DNA of 38,989 nt, taken from the IMG/VR virus record IMGVR_UViG_3300042691_024196, positions 1 through 38,989 of that record; one strand, written 5' to 3'. This document shows positions 28,185 through 35,981 of the stretch, piece after piece. The notes under the pieces are model-generated. The model made no database searches, was not told the origin of the DNA, and saw only the letters and a program-made list of their open reading frames with translations. The DNA is from a virus. The stretch's first letter is position 1; every line of letters starts with the position of its first letter. The position numbers were made by a program, and so were the translations under genes.

Positions 28185-28526
28185 ATGAGATTAAAGATAA
28201 AAAATAATAAATTTAAAATCAAAACTGTGTTCTCTCAAAAGGATACCCAAAAAGGAATGATGGGTCGTGATTTTGATTCGACATTTAATGGTATGTTATT
28301 TTTAATGAATGAGGGTCAACACTGTTTTTGGATGAAAAATTGTATAATCTCTTTAGATATTATTTTCATCAATGGTAATGAAATTACTGAAATACACCAT
28401 AACTGTCCTCCATGTACATCTGAAGAATGTGATAACTACTGTGGTGAAGGTGATATGATACTAGAAATTAAAGGAGGTAGTTGTAAAAAATTAGGTATCA
28501 ATATTGGAGATACTATCCGTTTTTAA
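28185..28526 (+). CDS. DUF192 family protein (113 aa)
   Basis: DUF192 hallmarks: QKGMMGRDFDS (GLM-R region), GMLFLMNEGQHCFWMKNCIISLDIIFI (F-WMKN-x-I-LDI-FI), and a final GINIGDTIRF. Start at 28185 from the TATTTAT element and family length. No signal peptide, whereas many bacterial DUF192 proteins are exported. Between the core blocks lies a Cys-rich loop, CPPCTSEECDNYC, with four cysteines that could bind metal; I do not recall this in typical members. Function of DUF192 is unknown. Overlaps the convergent DHH gene by 14 nt. Confidence 0.88.
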   Translation: MRLKIKNNKFKIKTVFSQKDTQKGMMGRDFDSTFNGMLFLMNEGQHCFWMKNCIISLDIIFINGNEITEIHHNCPPCTSEECDNYCGEGDMILEIKGGSCKKLGINIGDTIRF

Positions 28527-29919
28527 TTTTTTCTTCCAACACTCTAACAAATTCACCCTGAACCATCTTGGTAAACTTTACATAAGGTGAGTCTTCGCTT
28601 TCAGGATTGTATTTATACTTACCTTGGGGTGGTCTTTTACTTCTACCTAAGTAACTTAAACCAGAAATGTTAGTTATACATTTGTGTCCCCCACTATTAG
28701 CCTGAATAACGTCCCAAGCGGTTACAGTAATATTGTCTAACATTTCTTTTTCTTCTTCACTTAAAGATGTGAATGGTTGGTTCATTATTTCCCCGATATC
28801 TTTTAATTTTTGTTTACCATTTTCCATGGTTTTAAAATCATTACCATAGATAGCCACAAAATCTTTAAAAGTAAAACCAACTGAATGACCCCCAAATTCT
28901 TTAGAAAATTCAGAAACCCACTTTATAGTTGATAATGGTATATCTCTACTTTTAAGTTGTGATTCCCATTTAGATAAAACTTCTTGACCCATTTCACCTA
29001 AATTAACCCCTTTCAATTCTCTATCTTCCTTAAATGGGTTACAAGACGCTTGTACTAAACCTAAAGGCCAAGCAATAACTAAAAAATCAGCTTCAGGATT
29101 ATTTTTAAATGGTGTGTATCTATCATATGAACCTGGTACCATTGTACTACCTCCACCGTATTGTACGATGACGTTACCCATAACTTTAACGTTAGGGTGT
29201 GATTTCATTTGTTGGATGTACCCTTCTTTATTTTTTTGTAACTGTTCTTGTCCTACATACCCCTTTTCAACCATGATTCTTTTTATGTTTTGGAGTAGGT
29301 TCATAATTGATGGTGTCGTGGTCATTACAAGTTCTTCAAGGAATCCTGGTTTGTTTTTAAATGCCAATAATAATTTATTAGCAACTAACCCCAATGCCAT
29401 TTTGTTTTTTTGTAATCCTTTTTCTTTATCTAATCTGAAAAGATAATTGATAACCTCATCAACACTTATTTTGTTAACCGCATAATTTGCCGAATCAACT
29501 GTTGAGATTAATAATAAATCGTCGCTTGAAAATATTTCTTTGGGTGAAACTATTTGTGATATAGTCTCGACATTTGACCTAGATTGTCTAAAAGACGTTG
29601 ATTTAGTGTCTTCTGCACCAGCTTGTCTATCATGGTGGTCAGTGTGTATTACAAACATTGGTTTTCCATGTGCAAAATCTACTAATACAGGCATAACGTC
29701 ACCTGTCGCGTCATTTTTTTTAACCGCAAATTCTTTATCACCATATTGGATTACATGAGAATCAACAACTTTAATACCATTACTTTCTAAATAATGTTTC
29801 ATAGCAATTGCCGTAGTTACACCATCTAAATCTTGATGGAAATATATTTCCGCCTTTGGGTATCTTCGAGCCAATTTTCTAATGTCTCTTAACCCACTTT
29901 CTTTAATTAATCTTTTCAC
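28513..29919 (-). CDS. DHH-family phosphoesterase (468 aa), tagged, GTG start
   Basis: GTG start (codes MKRLIKESG) with TATTTAT 5 nt upstream; tag IKE at residues 5-7. DHH superfamily motifs: HQDLDG (28-33) with metal aspartates D30 and D32; VDFAHG with D81; TDHHDRQ with D94, H95, H96; a C-terminal SGGHKCITNISG resembles the DHHA1 GGGH substrate loop. RecJ/NrnA-type enzymes degrade ssDNA, short oligonucleotides or cyclic dinucleotides. A capsid-type tag on an enzyme suggests a virion-carried nuclease or signal-degrading enzyme delivered early in infection (inference). Larger than NrnA (about 320) and smaller than RecJ. Confidence 0.87.
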   Translation of the reverse strand: MKRLIKESGLRDIRKLARRYPKAEIYFHQDLDGVTTAIAMKHYLESNGIKVVDSHVIQYGDKEFAVKKNDATGDVMPVLVDFAHGKPMFVIHTDHHDRQAGAEDTKSTSFRQSRSNVETISQIVSPKEIFSSDDLLLISTVDSANYAVNKISVDEVINYLFRLDKEKGLQKNKMALGLVANKLLLAFKNKPGFLEELVMTTTPSIMNLLQNIKRIMVEKGYVGQEQLQKNKEGYIQQMKSHPNVKVMGNVIVQYGGGSTMVPGSYDRYTPFKNNPEADFLVIAWPLGLVQASCNPFKEDRELKGVNLGEMGQEVLSKWESQLKSRDIPLSTIKWVSEFSKEFGGHSVGFTFKDFVAIYGNDFKTMENGKQKLKDIGEIMNQPFTSLSEEEKEMLDNITVTAWDVIQANSGGHKCITNISGLSYLGRSKRPPQGKYKYNPESEDSPYVKFTKMVQGEFVRVLEEKIKNG

Positions 29920-29920
29920 G

Positions 29921-31063
29921 TTAAATAAATAATTTAGTTAATATTGATACTGGGTCAATCCCTCCACCTGACGAAGACGCTGGAGGAGCATCAGGAAAAC
30001 CAACCGATGTTGATTGTGAAGTTCCTGACATATCTTGTGACCAAAGTTTTTGAGCTTCGGGTAACTGAGCATATTGTTCATATTGTTTAGCAGCGTCAGG
30101 ATACATTTTTTCTAATTCTTCAGGTCCAACAAAATTTGCAACACCTAACCAATCAAGAAACCCAGCATAAAATTTTGTTCTTCTCATTAAAGACCTTGTT
30201 GCAGGGTTACCACCAAAAATTCTAGGAACCCCAGCACTAAACTTAGAAGCCAAACTCGCATCGGATTTCATAAATTTAAACCAACTATTTTTACCTGTAC
30301 CAAAATCTCTAAATATTCTAACAGGATTTTGTTTTGCTAAAACACTTAACTCAGCCTTTTCTGCTGCGGCTAATGGTTTTTCGATTTTAACACCTTTACC
30401 GATTTTACTAACATCTTTAATAGCCTTAACAGTTTCAACTCCTTGTTTGATGGTTGATTTATTTGTCTTCATCATTTTACCAGCATCGTCAAAAACTTTA
30501 ACGTAGTCTGTAACTCCTTTCATCATACCACCTGAAACTTTACCACTACCACTTAATTTACTTAATAATGATGTACTCCATTTAGGAGTTTCTGCAACAA
30601 ATTTTGCAACAGGACCTCCTGCTGATTTTGCCGCTTCCGCAACCTTAACCGCATCTCCCGCGGCTGCTGCGGTTCTAAACATTTTAACCGAATCACCACC
30701 TAATTTTAATGCTCCGACAACAGGTTTGGCTATTATATCACCTAATACAGGTAATACAGAAATCCAAGATAAGATAGCAAATAATTTGTCACCTTGTCTC
30801 CAATAACTTATACCATTAACAAGGTCTACAATACCTGTAGGGTCAAAAATACCTGCGATGTCACCAAGAGTATTATACCATCTTGATTCTTTTAAAAGAT
30901 ATGATTTTTCAGGATAAATAGATTTTAAGGTTTCAATTACAAAAGTTCTATCTCTACCTGATAATTTTTCCCATTTTTCATTAATATAGTTAAGTTGTTC
31001 CTCTTTATATAGTTGGACTAACTTTTCTCTAAATTCAGATTCATTTATGTAGGAGTTATTCAT
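29921..31063 (-). CDS. Tagged protein with hydrophobic pretoxin-like segment (380 aa)
   Basis: MNNSYINESEFREKLVQLYK: tag INE at 6-8. Residues about 64-120 (LGDIAGIFDPTGIVDLVNGI, then FAILSWISVLPVLGDIIAKP) form an amphipathic/hydrophobic block resembling the 'pre-toxin' region of secreted polymorphic toxins and of some marine phage virion proteins, thought to act in membrane passage. The rest is Ala/Lys/Gly-rich and helical, ending in a Ser/Gly-rich tail. No nuclease or protease signature. Predicted virion or ejected membrane-penetrating protein. Confidence 0.75.
   Translation of the reverse strand: MNNSYINESEFREKLVQLYKEEQLNYINEKWEKLSGRDRTFVIETLKSIYPEKSYLLKESRWYNTLGDIAGIFDPTGIVDLVNGISYWRQGDKLFAILSWISVLPVLGDIIAKPVVGALKLGGDSVKMFRTAAAAGDAVKVAEAAKSAGGPVAKFVAETPKWSTSLLSKLSGSGKVSGGMMKGVTDYVKVFDDAGKMMKTNKSTIKQGVETVKAIKDVSKIGKGVKIEKPLAAAEKAELSVLAKQNPVRIFRDFGTGKNSWFKFMKSDASLASKFSAGVPRIFGGNPATRSLMRRTKFYAGFLDWLGVANFVGPEELEKMYPDAAKQYEQYAQLPEAQKLWSQDMSGTSQSTSVGFPDAPPASSSGGGIDPVSILTKLFI
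29925..29931 (-). promoter_or_regulatory. TATTTAT start-proximal element, gap 5
   Basis: Minus-strand TATTTAT, 5 nt before the GTG start at 29919; the fixed spacing supports this unusual start codon. It lies inside the final codons of the preceding gene. Confidence 0.6.
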
Positions 31064-31080
31064 TGTAAAATGTTTTTACT

Positions 31081-31087
31081 ATAAATA
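31081..31087 (-). promoter_or_regulatory. TATTTAT element, 17 nt upstream of ATG
   Basis: Minus-strand TATTTATAG at 31081-31087, ahead of the tagged gene at 31063. The longer distance would give a short leader, arguing that the motif is a promoter rather than a ribosome signal. Confidence 0.45.
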
Positions 31088-31094
31088 CCTACAT

Positions 31095-31127
31095 AAATCA
31101 AAAATCCCACTTACAATTGTGGGATTT
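31095..31127 (-). terminator. Rho-independent terminator overlapping the methyltransferase stop
   Basis: 9-bp stem AAATCCCAC/GTGGGATTT (31119-31127 with 31102-31110) followed by T-rich sequence on the minus strand. The stop codon (31111-31113) lies in its loop. Confidence 0.8.
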
Positions 31128-31986
31128 CTTTTATTTGTTCTAAAGTCTTAAATAGGTTAACTCTTGATTCGGCAACTTTACAATAATCAGGCGATAATTC
31201 AATACCTAACCATTTTCTATCTAATATTTGGGCGGCAACTAAACTTGTACCACTACCAGTGAATGGGTCTAAAACTATATCGTTCTTGTAGGACAATATC
31301 TTAATCGCTTTGGTTGGTATGTCCATGGAGAAAGTAGCCTTGGTGAGTGACTTAGTGTCAGCAAAATAATTCCACTGACCATACACAAGTTGAATAAATT
31401 CTTTTTTATCTGTTTCTTCATAAATAACTTTCTTTTTTGTCGTACCGTCAGGTTGTTCCACGTCAGTTACTTGTCCTTTCCATTGTGGTTCTCCCTTAAC
31501 TTTTTTAATGTGGTGTTTTTTGTAAGCCAAAATAACACATTCTTTTGGATTATAAATATAAGGGCTTGATGGTGACATCCAAGAACCCCAAGCGGTGGTT
31601 TTACTTCTATGTGGGGAATCTTCTTCTAAATCAACAACACCAAAGAAACCATATCCAATCTCTTTCATTATTTGCCACATCTCAGAGACAAAGAAAATAC
31701 GTCCACCTTTCTTTTGTCTATTAATTTCATAAGGAATATTAAGCGCGATTCTTCCGTCATCTTTAAGTACTCTATAAGTTTCAGTTAACCAATTTTTGGC
31801 AAATACTTTATATTCTTCAAATTCAACATCATCATCGTGTACGTCATATTCGATACCTACACCATATGGTGGGCTAGTTACAACAAGGTCGATACACCCT
31901 TCGGGTAGTGTTTTCATGACTTCAACACAGTCACCATTTATTATTTTTTCAGTTTCTATCATATCCTTAATTAAATCCTCTTCCAC
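31111..31986 (-). CDS. DNA methyltransferase, beta class (291 aa)
   Basis: Motif IV TSPPY at 37-41 comes first, and the SAM-binding motif I DPFTGSGTS lies near residue 245, the beta-class order (IV before I) used by N6-adenine and N4-cytosine enzymes. TSPPY is commonest in N4-cytosine methylases but also occurs in N6-adenine ones, so the product base is open. A final LGIELSPDYC completes the SAM pocket. No restriction gene is adjacent, so it is an orphan methylase, probably protecting phage DNA from host restriction. An alternative start is M10. Confidence 0.92.
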   Translation of the reverse strand: MEEDLIKDMIETEKIINGDCVEVMKTLPEGCIDLVVTSPPYGVGIEYDVHDDDVEFEEYKVFAKNWLTETYRVLKDDGRIALNIPYEINRQKKGGRIFFVSEMWQIMKEIGYGFFGVVDLEEDSPHRSKTTAWGSWMSPSSPYIYNPKECVILAYKKHHIKKVKGEPQWKGQVTDVEQPDGTTKKKVIYEETDKKEFIQLVYGQWNYFADTKSLTKATFSMDIPTKAIKILSYKNDIVLDPFTGSGTSLVAAQILDRKWLGIELSPDYCKVAESRVNLFKTLEQIKEIPQL

Positions 31987-32058
31987 AATGAATCATAGCA
32001 TTAATCCTTTCTTTTTCAATAAAAGAAATATATCTATAAATCTTAATTATTATTTTTT

Positions 32059-32274
32059 TCATTTTTTTTCTAATTGTTCAATATGATGTTGTAAATACCA
32101 TAAAGCCTTCTTTAAATCCTCTAATTCTTTTTCTTTATCTTTCTTACCTGCTCTTGAGATATATTTAACGGTATTACCAAGTGAGAATCCTAACTCCCAA
32201 GCATCAATCACTTTAATTGCCTCGTAAGGATTATTTACACCTCCGTAATGTGGGGGATGATTTACGTGTTCCAT
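32059..32274 (-). CDS. DUF3310 family protein (71 aa)
   Basis: Compact DUF3310: HPPHYGG, NPYEAIKVIDAWELGF, LGNTVKYISRAGKK, EDLKKALWYLQHHI. Formerly annotated 'nucleotide kinase'-like; it is found almost only in phages and is small and helical. Lies one nt after the glutamine synthetase stop in a leftward operon from 34541. No biochemical role established, to my knowledge. Confidence 0.92.
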   Translation of the reverse strand: MEHVNHPPHYGGVNNPYEAIKVIDAWELGFSLGNTVKYISRAGKKDKEKELEDLKKALWYLQHHIEQLEKK

Positions 32275-32275
32275 T

Positions 32276-33394
32276 TTAGTCTTCTTTGTATTCGTTTAAC
32301 AATTCTTCACTTGAAAGGATTCCATTATATTTCTTTGCGACCTCATCAAAGTTTTTAATGTCTACATTACTATACATTCTATGAGTAGTTTCCGCAAGTT
32401 CATTTGCCATATTAATAGTTTCGGAAATAACTTTAATTATGTCATATGGATTAGCATTTGATGCTGGCCGTCTATCCTCAATATAACCTTTCCATTCTTT
32501 AGCGGTTGACAACGGAACTCTAATAGACGCTCCTCGGTCACTAATACCCCAACTAAATTTATCTATTGACTGTGTTTCATATTTACCTGTTAACCTAAGT
32601 TCATTATCTGAACCATAAACTTCAATATGTTGGTCTCTTCTAGATTCTAAAGAGTTGAACAAAGAATTAAAATACTCCTCACCTCCTACTTCTCTCATTT
32701 TTTTAGTTGAAAAATTAGTGTGTAACCCTGAGCCATTCCACTCACCAACTCTTAGAGGTTTTGGGTGATAGTCGATGTAATATTCGAATCTTTCAGATAA
32801 TTTTTCCATAAAATATCTTGCCATCCAAAGGTCGTCTCCCGCTTTTAATTTACCCTTAGAAAATATTTGGTATTCCCATTGACCTAAAGCCACTTCAGCA
32901 TTAACACCCGTAATTCCGATACCACTAAGTAAACATAAATTAATATGTTCTTCAACAATTTCTCTACCTATAACATTTGACCCAACACCACAGTAATATT
33001 TCCCTTGACCTTCAATTGACCCTTCTCGATGTCCTAAGACAGGTTTGTATTTACCTTCACGAATAAAATATTCTTGTTCAAAACCAAACCACATATCTAC
33101 ATCTTCATTACCTAATTTAGCACGTTGATTTGTTTCATGTGGGGTCCCATCAGGGTTCATAACCTCACATAAAACATAAACTTTATCGGTTTGATTATGT
33201 AATTGATATATTCTAACTGGTTTTAAAATACAATCAGATTTATCCCCGTCCGCCTGTAATGTTGAGGACCCGTCAAAATTCCATTCAGGAATTTGACTTA
33301 ATTCACTGACTTGTTCTTGGACGATTTTAATTTTACTTCTTAAATTTGGTTCTGGTGTATACCCATCTAACCACACATATTCTATTTTTGTCAT
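32276..33394 (-). CDS. glnII: Type II glutamine synthetase (372 aa)
   Basis: ATP-dependent ligation of ammonia to glutamate. GSII hallmarks are all present: YVWLDGY (6-11), WNFDGSST (38-45), DCILKPV, GFEQEYF with metal glutamates (104-110), NAEVALGQWEYQI (165-177), WNGSGLHTNFST (219-230), SDRGASIRVP (285-294) and YIEDRRPASNANPY (304-317). Length fits the family (about 340-370). Flavobacteria carry similar GSII genes, so the likely origin is the host; it is rare in phages. It sits between small conserved phage genes and DUF3310, in an operon. Likely boosts nucleotide and amino-acid nitrogen supply. Confidence 0.94.
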   Translation of the reverse strand: MTKIEYVWLDGYTPEPNLRSKIKIVQEQVSELSQIPEWNFDGSSTLQADGDKSDCILKPVRIYQLHNQTDKVYVLCEVMNPDGTPHETNQRAKLGNEDVDMWFGFEQEYFIREGKYKPVLGHREGSIEGQGKYYCGVGSNVIGREIVEEHINLCLLSGIGITGVNAEVALGQWEYQIFSKGKLKAGDDLWMARYFMEKLSERFEYYIDYHPKPLRVGEWNGSGLHTNFSTKKMREVGGEEYFNSLFNSLESRRDQHIEVYGSDNELRLTGKYETQSIDKFSWGISDRGASIRVPLSTAKEWKGYIEDRRPASNANPYDIIKVISETINMANELAETTHRMYSNVDIKNFDEVAKKYNGILSSEELLNEYKED

Positions 33395-33396
33395 AC

Positions 33397-33588
33397 TTAT
33401 ATTTTTTTATTACCTTTTACTTGGTATTCATTATTATTATTAACAATAATACCGTCTTCAATTAGTTCGTTTAAAATATCTCTCGCCTCACTCTCATTCA
33501 CATTTAAAAGATTTTTGGATATATAACCAATACCCAAAGGTTGTCTTAACTTTGACAACATTTTTTTGACTTTAGCCGAGTTCATCAT
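33397..33588 (-). CDS. Small winged-helix-like protein (63 aa)
   Basis: SAKVKKMLSKLRQPLGIGYISKN, then NVNESEARDILNELIEDGIIV and a short beta wing (NNEYQVKG): the order helix-helix-helix-wing is like a small winged helix-turn-helix. Two ATGs in tandem at the start. It overlaps the 65-residue gene by 17 nt and ends 2 nt before the glutamine synthetase start, so it could regulate or simply accompany it. DNA binding is inferred from shape only. Confidence 0.65.
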   Translation of the reverse strand: MMNSAKVKKMLSKLRQPLGIGYISKNLLNVNESEARDILNELIEDGIIVNNNNEYQVKGNKKI

Positions 33589-33769
33589 TTTTTATCATTT
33601 TTAATATTTCAGAATCTTTCACACCTTTATTATGTAAATCAAGTATTTTTTTGGATTTTTCGTCAGTTAGAAATAAAGCGTCAGCGGAAAAGTAATTTTT
33701 TAAAGGTTCGTTATTCTCCAACCTGTATAAAATATTTTCAAATTTTATAAACCTTTTATTAAACCCCAT
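33572..33769 (-). CDS. Small phage protein (65 aa), unknown function
   Basis: MGFNKRFIKFENILYRLEN, NYFSADALFLTDEKSKKIL and a helical tail (DLHNKGVKDSEILKMI). I have seen similar short 'MG.NKR...E.I' proteins in phages, without function. Overlaps both neighbours by 11 and 17 nt, consistent with tight operon packing. Confidence 0.7.
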   Translation of the reverse strand: MGFNKRFIKFENILYRLENNEPLKNYFSADALFLTDEKSKKILDLHNKGVKDSEILKMIKNDELG

Positions 33770-34541
33770 CAGGTAATAATTTTTTTACTTTGTTATTCTC
33801 TTTTTTAATTGTCTGAGTTATATAACTCATAATCTTTCTTTTAAAGATAGGTATTAATGTTTCTTCCAAAGGGAATACTTCACTACATAACACTTCAAAA
33901 ACAGGATATTTGTGGCTTTTCACCTTAATATCTTTACTCAAAAAATTAAGTATAATTTCATTAGGTGTCAAATCTGAAGGACTACTTTCATAAACTAATT
34001 TTAAGAAAGTTTTTGATTGGGTATCTTCTTTTTTGGTTTTTCTAATATTATATCTCCAAACATATATTTTTTCTTTAGATTGGTAATAAAAGAATCCCAT
34101 TTTTGAATCTATATTAACCTTATTCTTTTTTAAATTTACTGTGATTGAGTCATAGACAATTGCCCATATAGACTTTGTAATACCAAAATAATCTTGTAGT
34201 CTTGGGTGACTAAATTTTAGGATTTTCCTATATTCATCGTACTCATCATCCGCAAGTACTGGAATATCTTTTAATTTTAAATCGGATAAAAGATATTCAT
34301 CATCAAAAGATGATAACTTTTTTTCAGAATATAAAATTTTATCCTGATTGATAAGTGTTTGAATATTACCAAGATGTAACGAAAGTTCTGTGAACATGGG
34401 GTAAACCTTCATCTGTTCCAAATCCTTATTTAATTTTTGGAAATAGTCCAATAAAATGTATTGTTTCTGTTCGGAGTCTATAATTCCATTGAATAACCAA
34501 TCGGTATCCATAACAAACTTTATTTTATTTTTCCTTGTCAT
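33759..34541 (-). CDS. Phage protein (260 aa), unknown function
   Basis: KIKFVMDTDWLFNGIIDSEQKQYILLDYFQKLNK, split here as FVMDTDWLFNG and YILLDYFQKLNK, then YPMFTELSLHLGNIQTL and a basic C-terminus (KKENNKVKKLLPDG). From memory, a 'MDTEW...DYEHKQY.LLDY.QK' N-terminus recurs in large-phage proteins of unknown role. First gene of the leftward set that ends with glutamine synthetase and DUF3310. No clear promoter. Confidence 0.73.
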   Translation of the reverse strand: MTRKNKIKFVMDTDWLFNGIIDSEQKQYILLDYFQKLNKDLEQMKVYPMFTELSLHLGNIQTLINQDKILYSEKKLSSFDDEYLLSDLKLKDIPVLADDEYDEYRKILKFSHPRLQDYFGITKSIWAIVYDSITVNLKKNKVNIDSKMGFFYYQSKEKIYVWRYNIRKTKKEDTQSKTFLKLVYESSPSDLTPNEIILNFLSKDIKVKSHKYPVFEVLCSEVFPLEETLIPIFKRKIMSYITQTIKKENNKVKKLLPDGV

Positions 34542-34585
34542 AACTACTTAAAGTATAGATAAAGTTTGTTTAAAAATGAAGAGCT

Positions 34586-35977
34586 TTAATTTATCTTCAT
34601 AATATAATATACCTCATCTCCAAGTGTTACTGAATCATAACTACCATCGTTTCCATTCATAATACCCCATCCATCTTCATCAACTAAACCTTGAGCTAAC
34701 TCATCTTCATCAATGAAATCTTTAATATTTAAATTATGTTCTTTAATGAAATTCATAGGGTCCCTCATATATCTATTAACAATCCCATCTAACCTATCAT
34801 CAACCATATCTTGACTTGGCTCATCATCAGGTTCAATACCGTCTAACTCATCTTGGGCTCTATCTTTCTTCTCTTCTACTTCATCAATCATTTTTTGAAT
34901 TTCGTTGTATTTTCTATCATACTCGTCAGGGTCTTCTTCTTCATCATATACTTCGTTTTGCTTATCTTCAAGTTCTGATATATGGTCTTCAAGTTCTGAT
35001 ATATAATTCTCAAGTTCACTAATTCTTCTTTCTTGTTCTGCAGTTAATTCAAAATCGTCCCTGTTAAAATATATCTCAGGGTTTTGCCATATATCATCTT
35101 CAAACCATTCTCTAATATAGTCTCGTAAATAATCCTCATCTATATACTGTTCAATAAAATAACTTCTGAATCCCTCCATACCAACTTCATCTATATAACC
35201 TTCGGCATATTTTAAAGCAGCCTCGTCCATCTCATCTGAAGTTCCAACAGTATATTCATTATATCTAAACCCTGGTAATAAAATCTCAAATGTCGTTAAC
35301 CCATGATGAGTCCATCTCATTGGATTTAAATCATAAACATCCCCATCATCTTCACCAAGGTCGGATATTTCATCCTCAATTTCTGAAATCCTTTCTTCAA
35401 CATCATCACTATATTCTTCTTCGTTCTCTAACCTTTCTAATTCAGTATTTAATTGTTCTAATCTTTCTTTGTCTTTGTTACTTAATACTTCAATATCATT
35501 ATTTTCAACCAGATACTTAAAAAGAGCGTTAGCTTTCATACCTTCATCGTCAGTATCTTCAATATCCCACATTTTACCCATTCTTCTACGATTGGCCTCA
35601 GTTCTTTTTTCTTTTAACTCAGCCGCTAATCTTTTGGCCTCCCTTGGGGAACTACTATCCCAAACATGGTTTTTAACGGTAACCCCGTCAATATTAGAGA
35701 CTTTAGTTCTACTAATATTAAGACTACCATCAACATACTTTATATTTCCTAATGAATCTACAGGTGTGCTCGAAACATCCAAATCACCCGTTATCCATAA
35801 TGGTTTTCCTTTAAATTTAGGTAATTTACTAATCCCTTGTCCGTGATAACCTGAAAGTTTTAATAACTCCATATATTCTTGGGGAGATATTTTATAGTAC
35901 TCATCTTCAGACTGTTCTTTAATCAAATTTAACAATCTATTCATTTTATTTTCAGATAAAAAAATTCTACGATTCAT
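34586..35977 (-). CDS. Tagged coiled-coil / beta-repeat protein (463 aa)
   Basis: MNRRIFLSENKMNRLLNLIKEQ: tag LSE at 7-9, TATTTAT 4 nt upstream. Residues about 55-100 look like a few short beta-repeats (GDLDVSSTPVDSLGNIKYVDGSL split; LNISRTKVSNIDG) as in leucine-rich-like phage proteins. Two strongly charged coiled coils follow: about 165-205 and about 320-385, the second with the repeated ISELENY-ISELEDH-ISELEDK heptad. Very acidic. Predicted elongated, virion-packaged protein; no enzyme motif. Confidence 0.77.
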   Translation of the reverse strand: MNRRIFLSENKMNRLLNLIKEQSEDEYYKISPQEYMELLKLSGYHGQGISKLPKFKGKPLWITGDLDVSSTPVDSLGNIKYVDGSLNISRTKVSNIDGVTVKNHVWDSSSPREAKRLAAELKEKRTEANRRRMGKMWDIEDTDDEGMKANALFKYLVENNDIEVLSNKDKERLEQLNTELERLENEEEYSDDVEERISEIEDEISDLGEDDGDVYDLNPMRWTHHGLTTFEILLPGFRYNEYTVGTSDEMDEAALKYAEGYIDEVGMEGFRSYFIEQYIDEDYLRDYIREWFEDDIWQNPEIYFNRDDFELTAEQERRISELENYISELEDHISELEDKQNEVYDEEEDPDEYDRKYNEIQKMIDEVEEKKDRAQDELDGIEPDDEPSQDMVDDRLDGIVNRYMRDPMNFIKEHNLNIKDFIDEDELAQGLVDEDGWGIMNGNDGSYDSVTLGDEVYYIMKIN

Positions 35978-35981
35978 AACT

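Noticed and set aside
34960-35020. Repeated ISELE DNA units as a tandem repeat locus
   Set aside because: They are heptads of a coiled coil in the 34586 gene, explained by protein structure.
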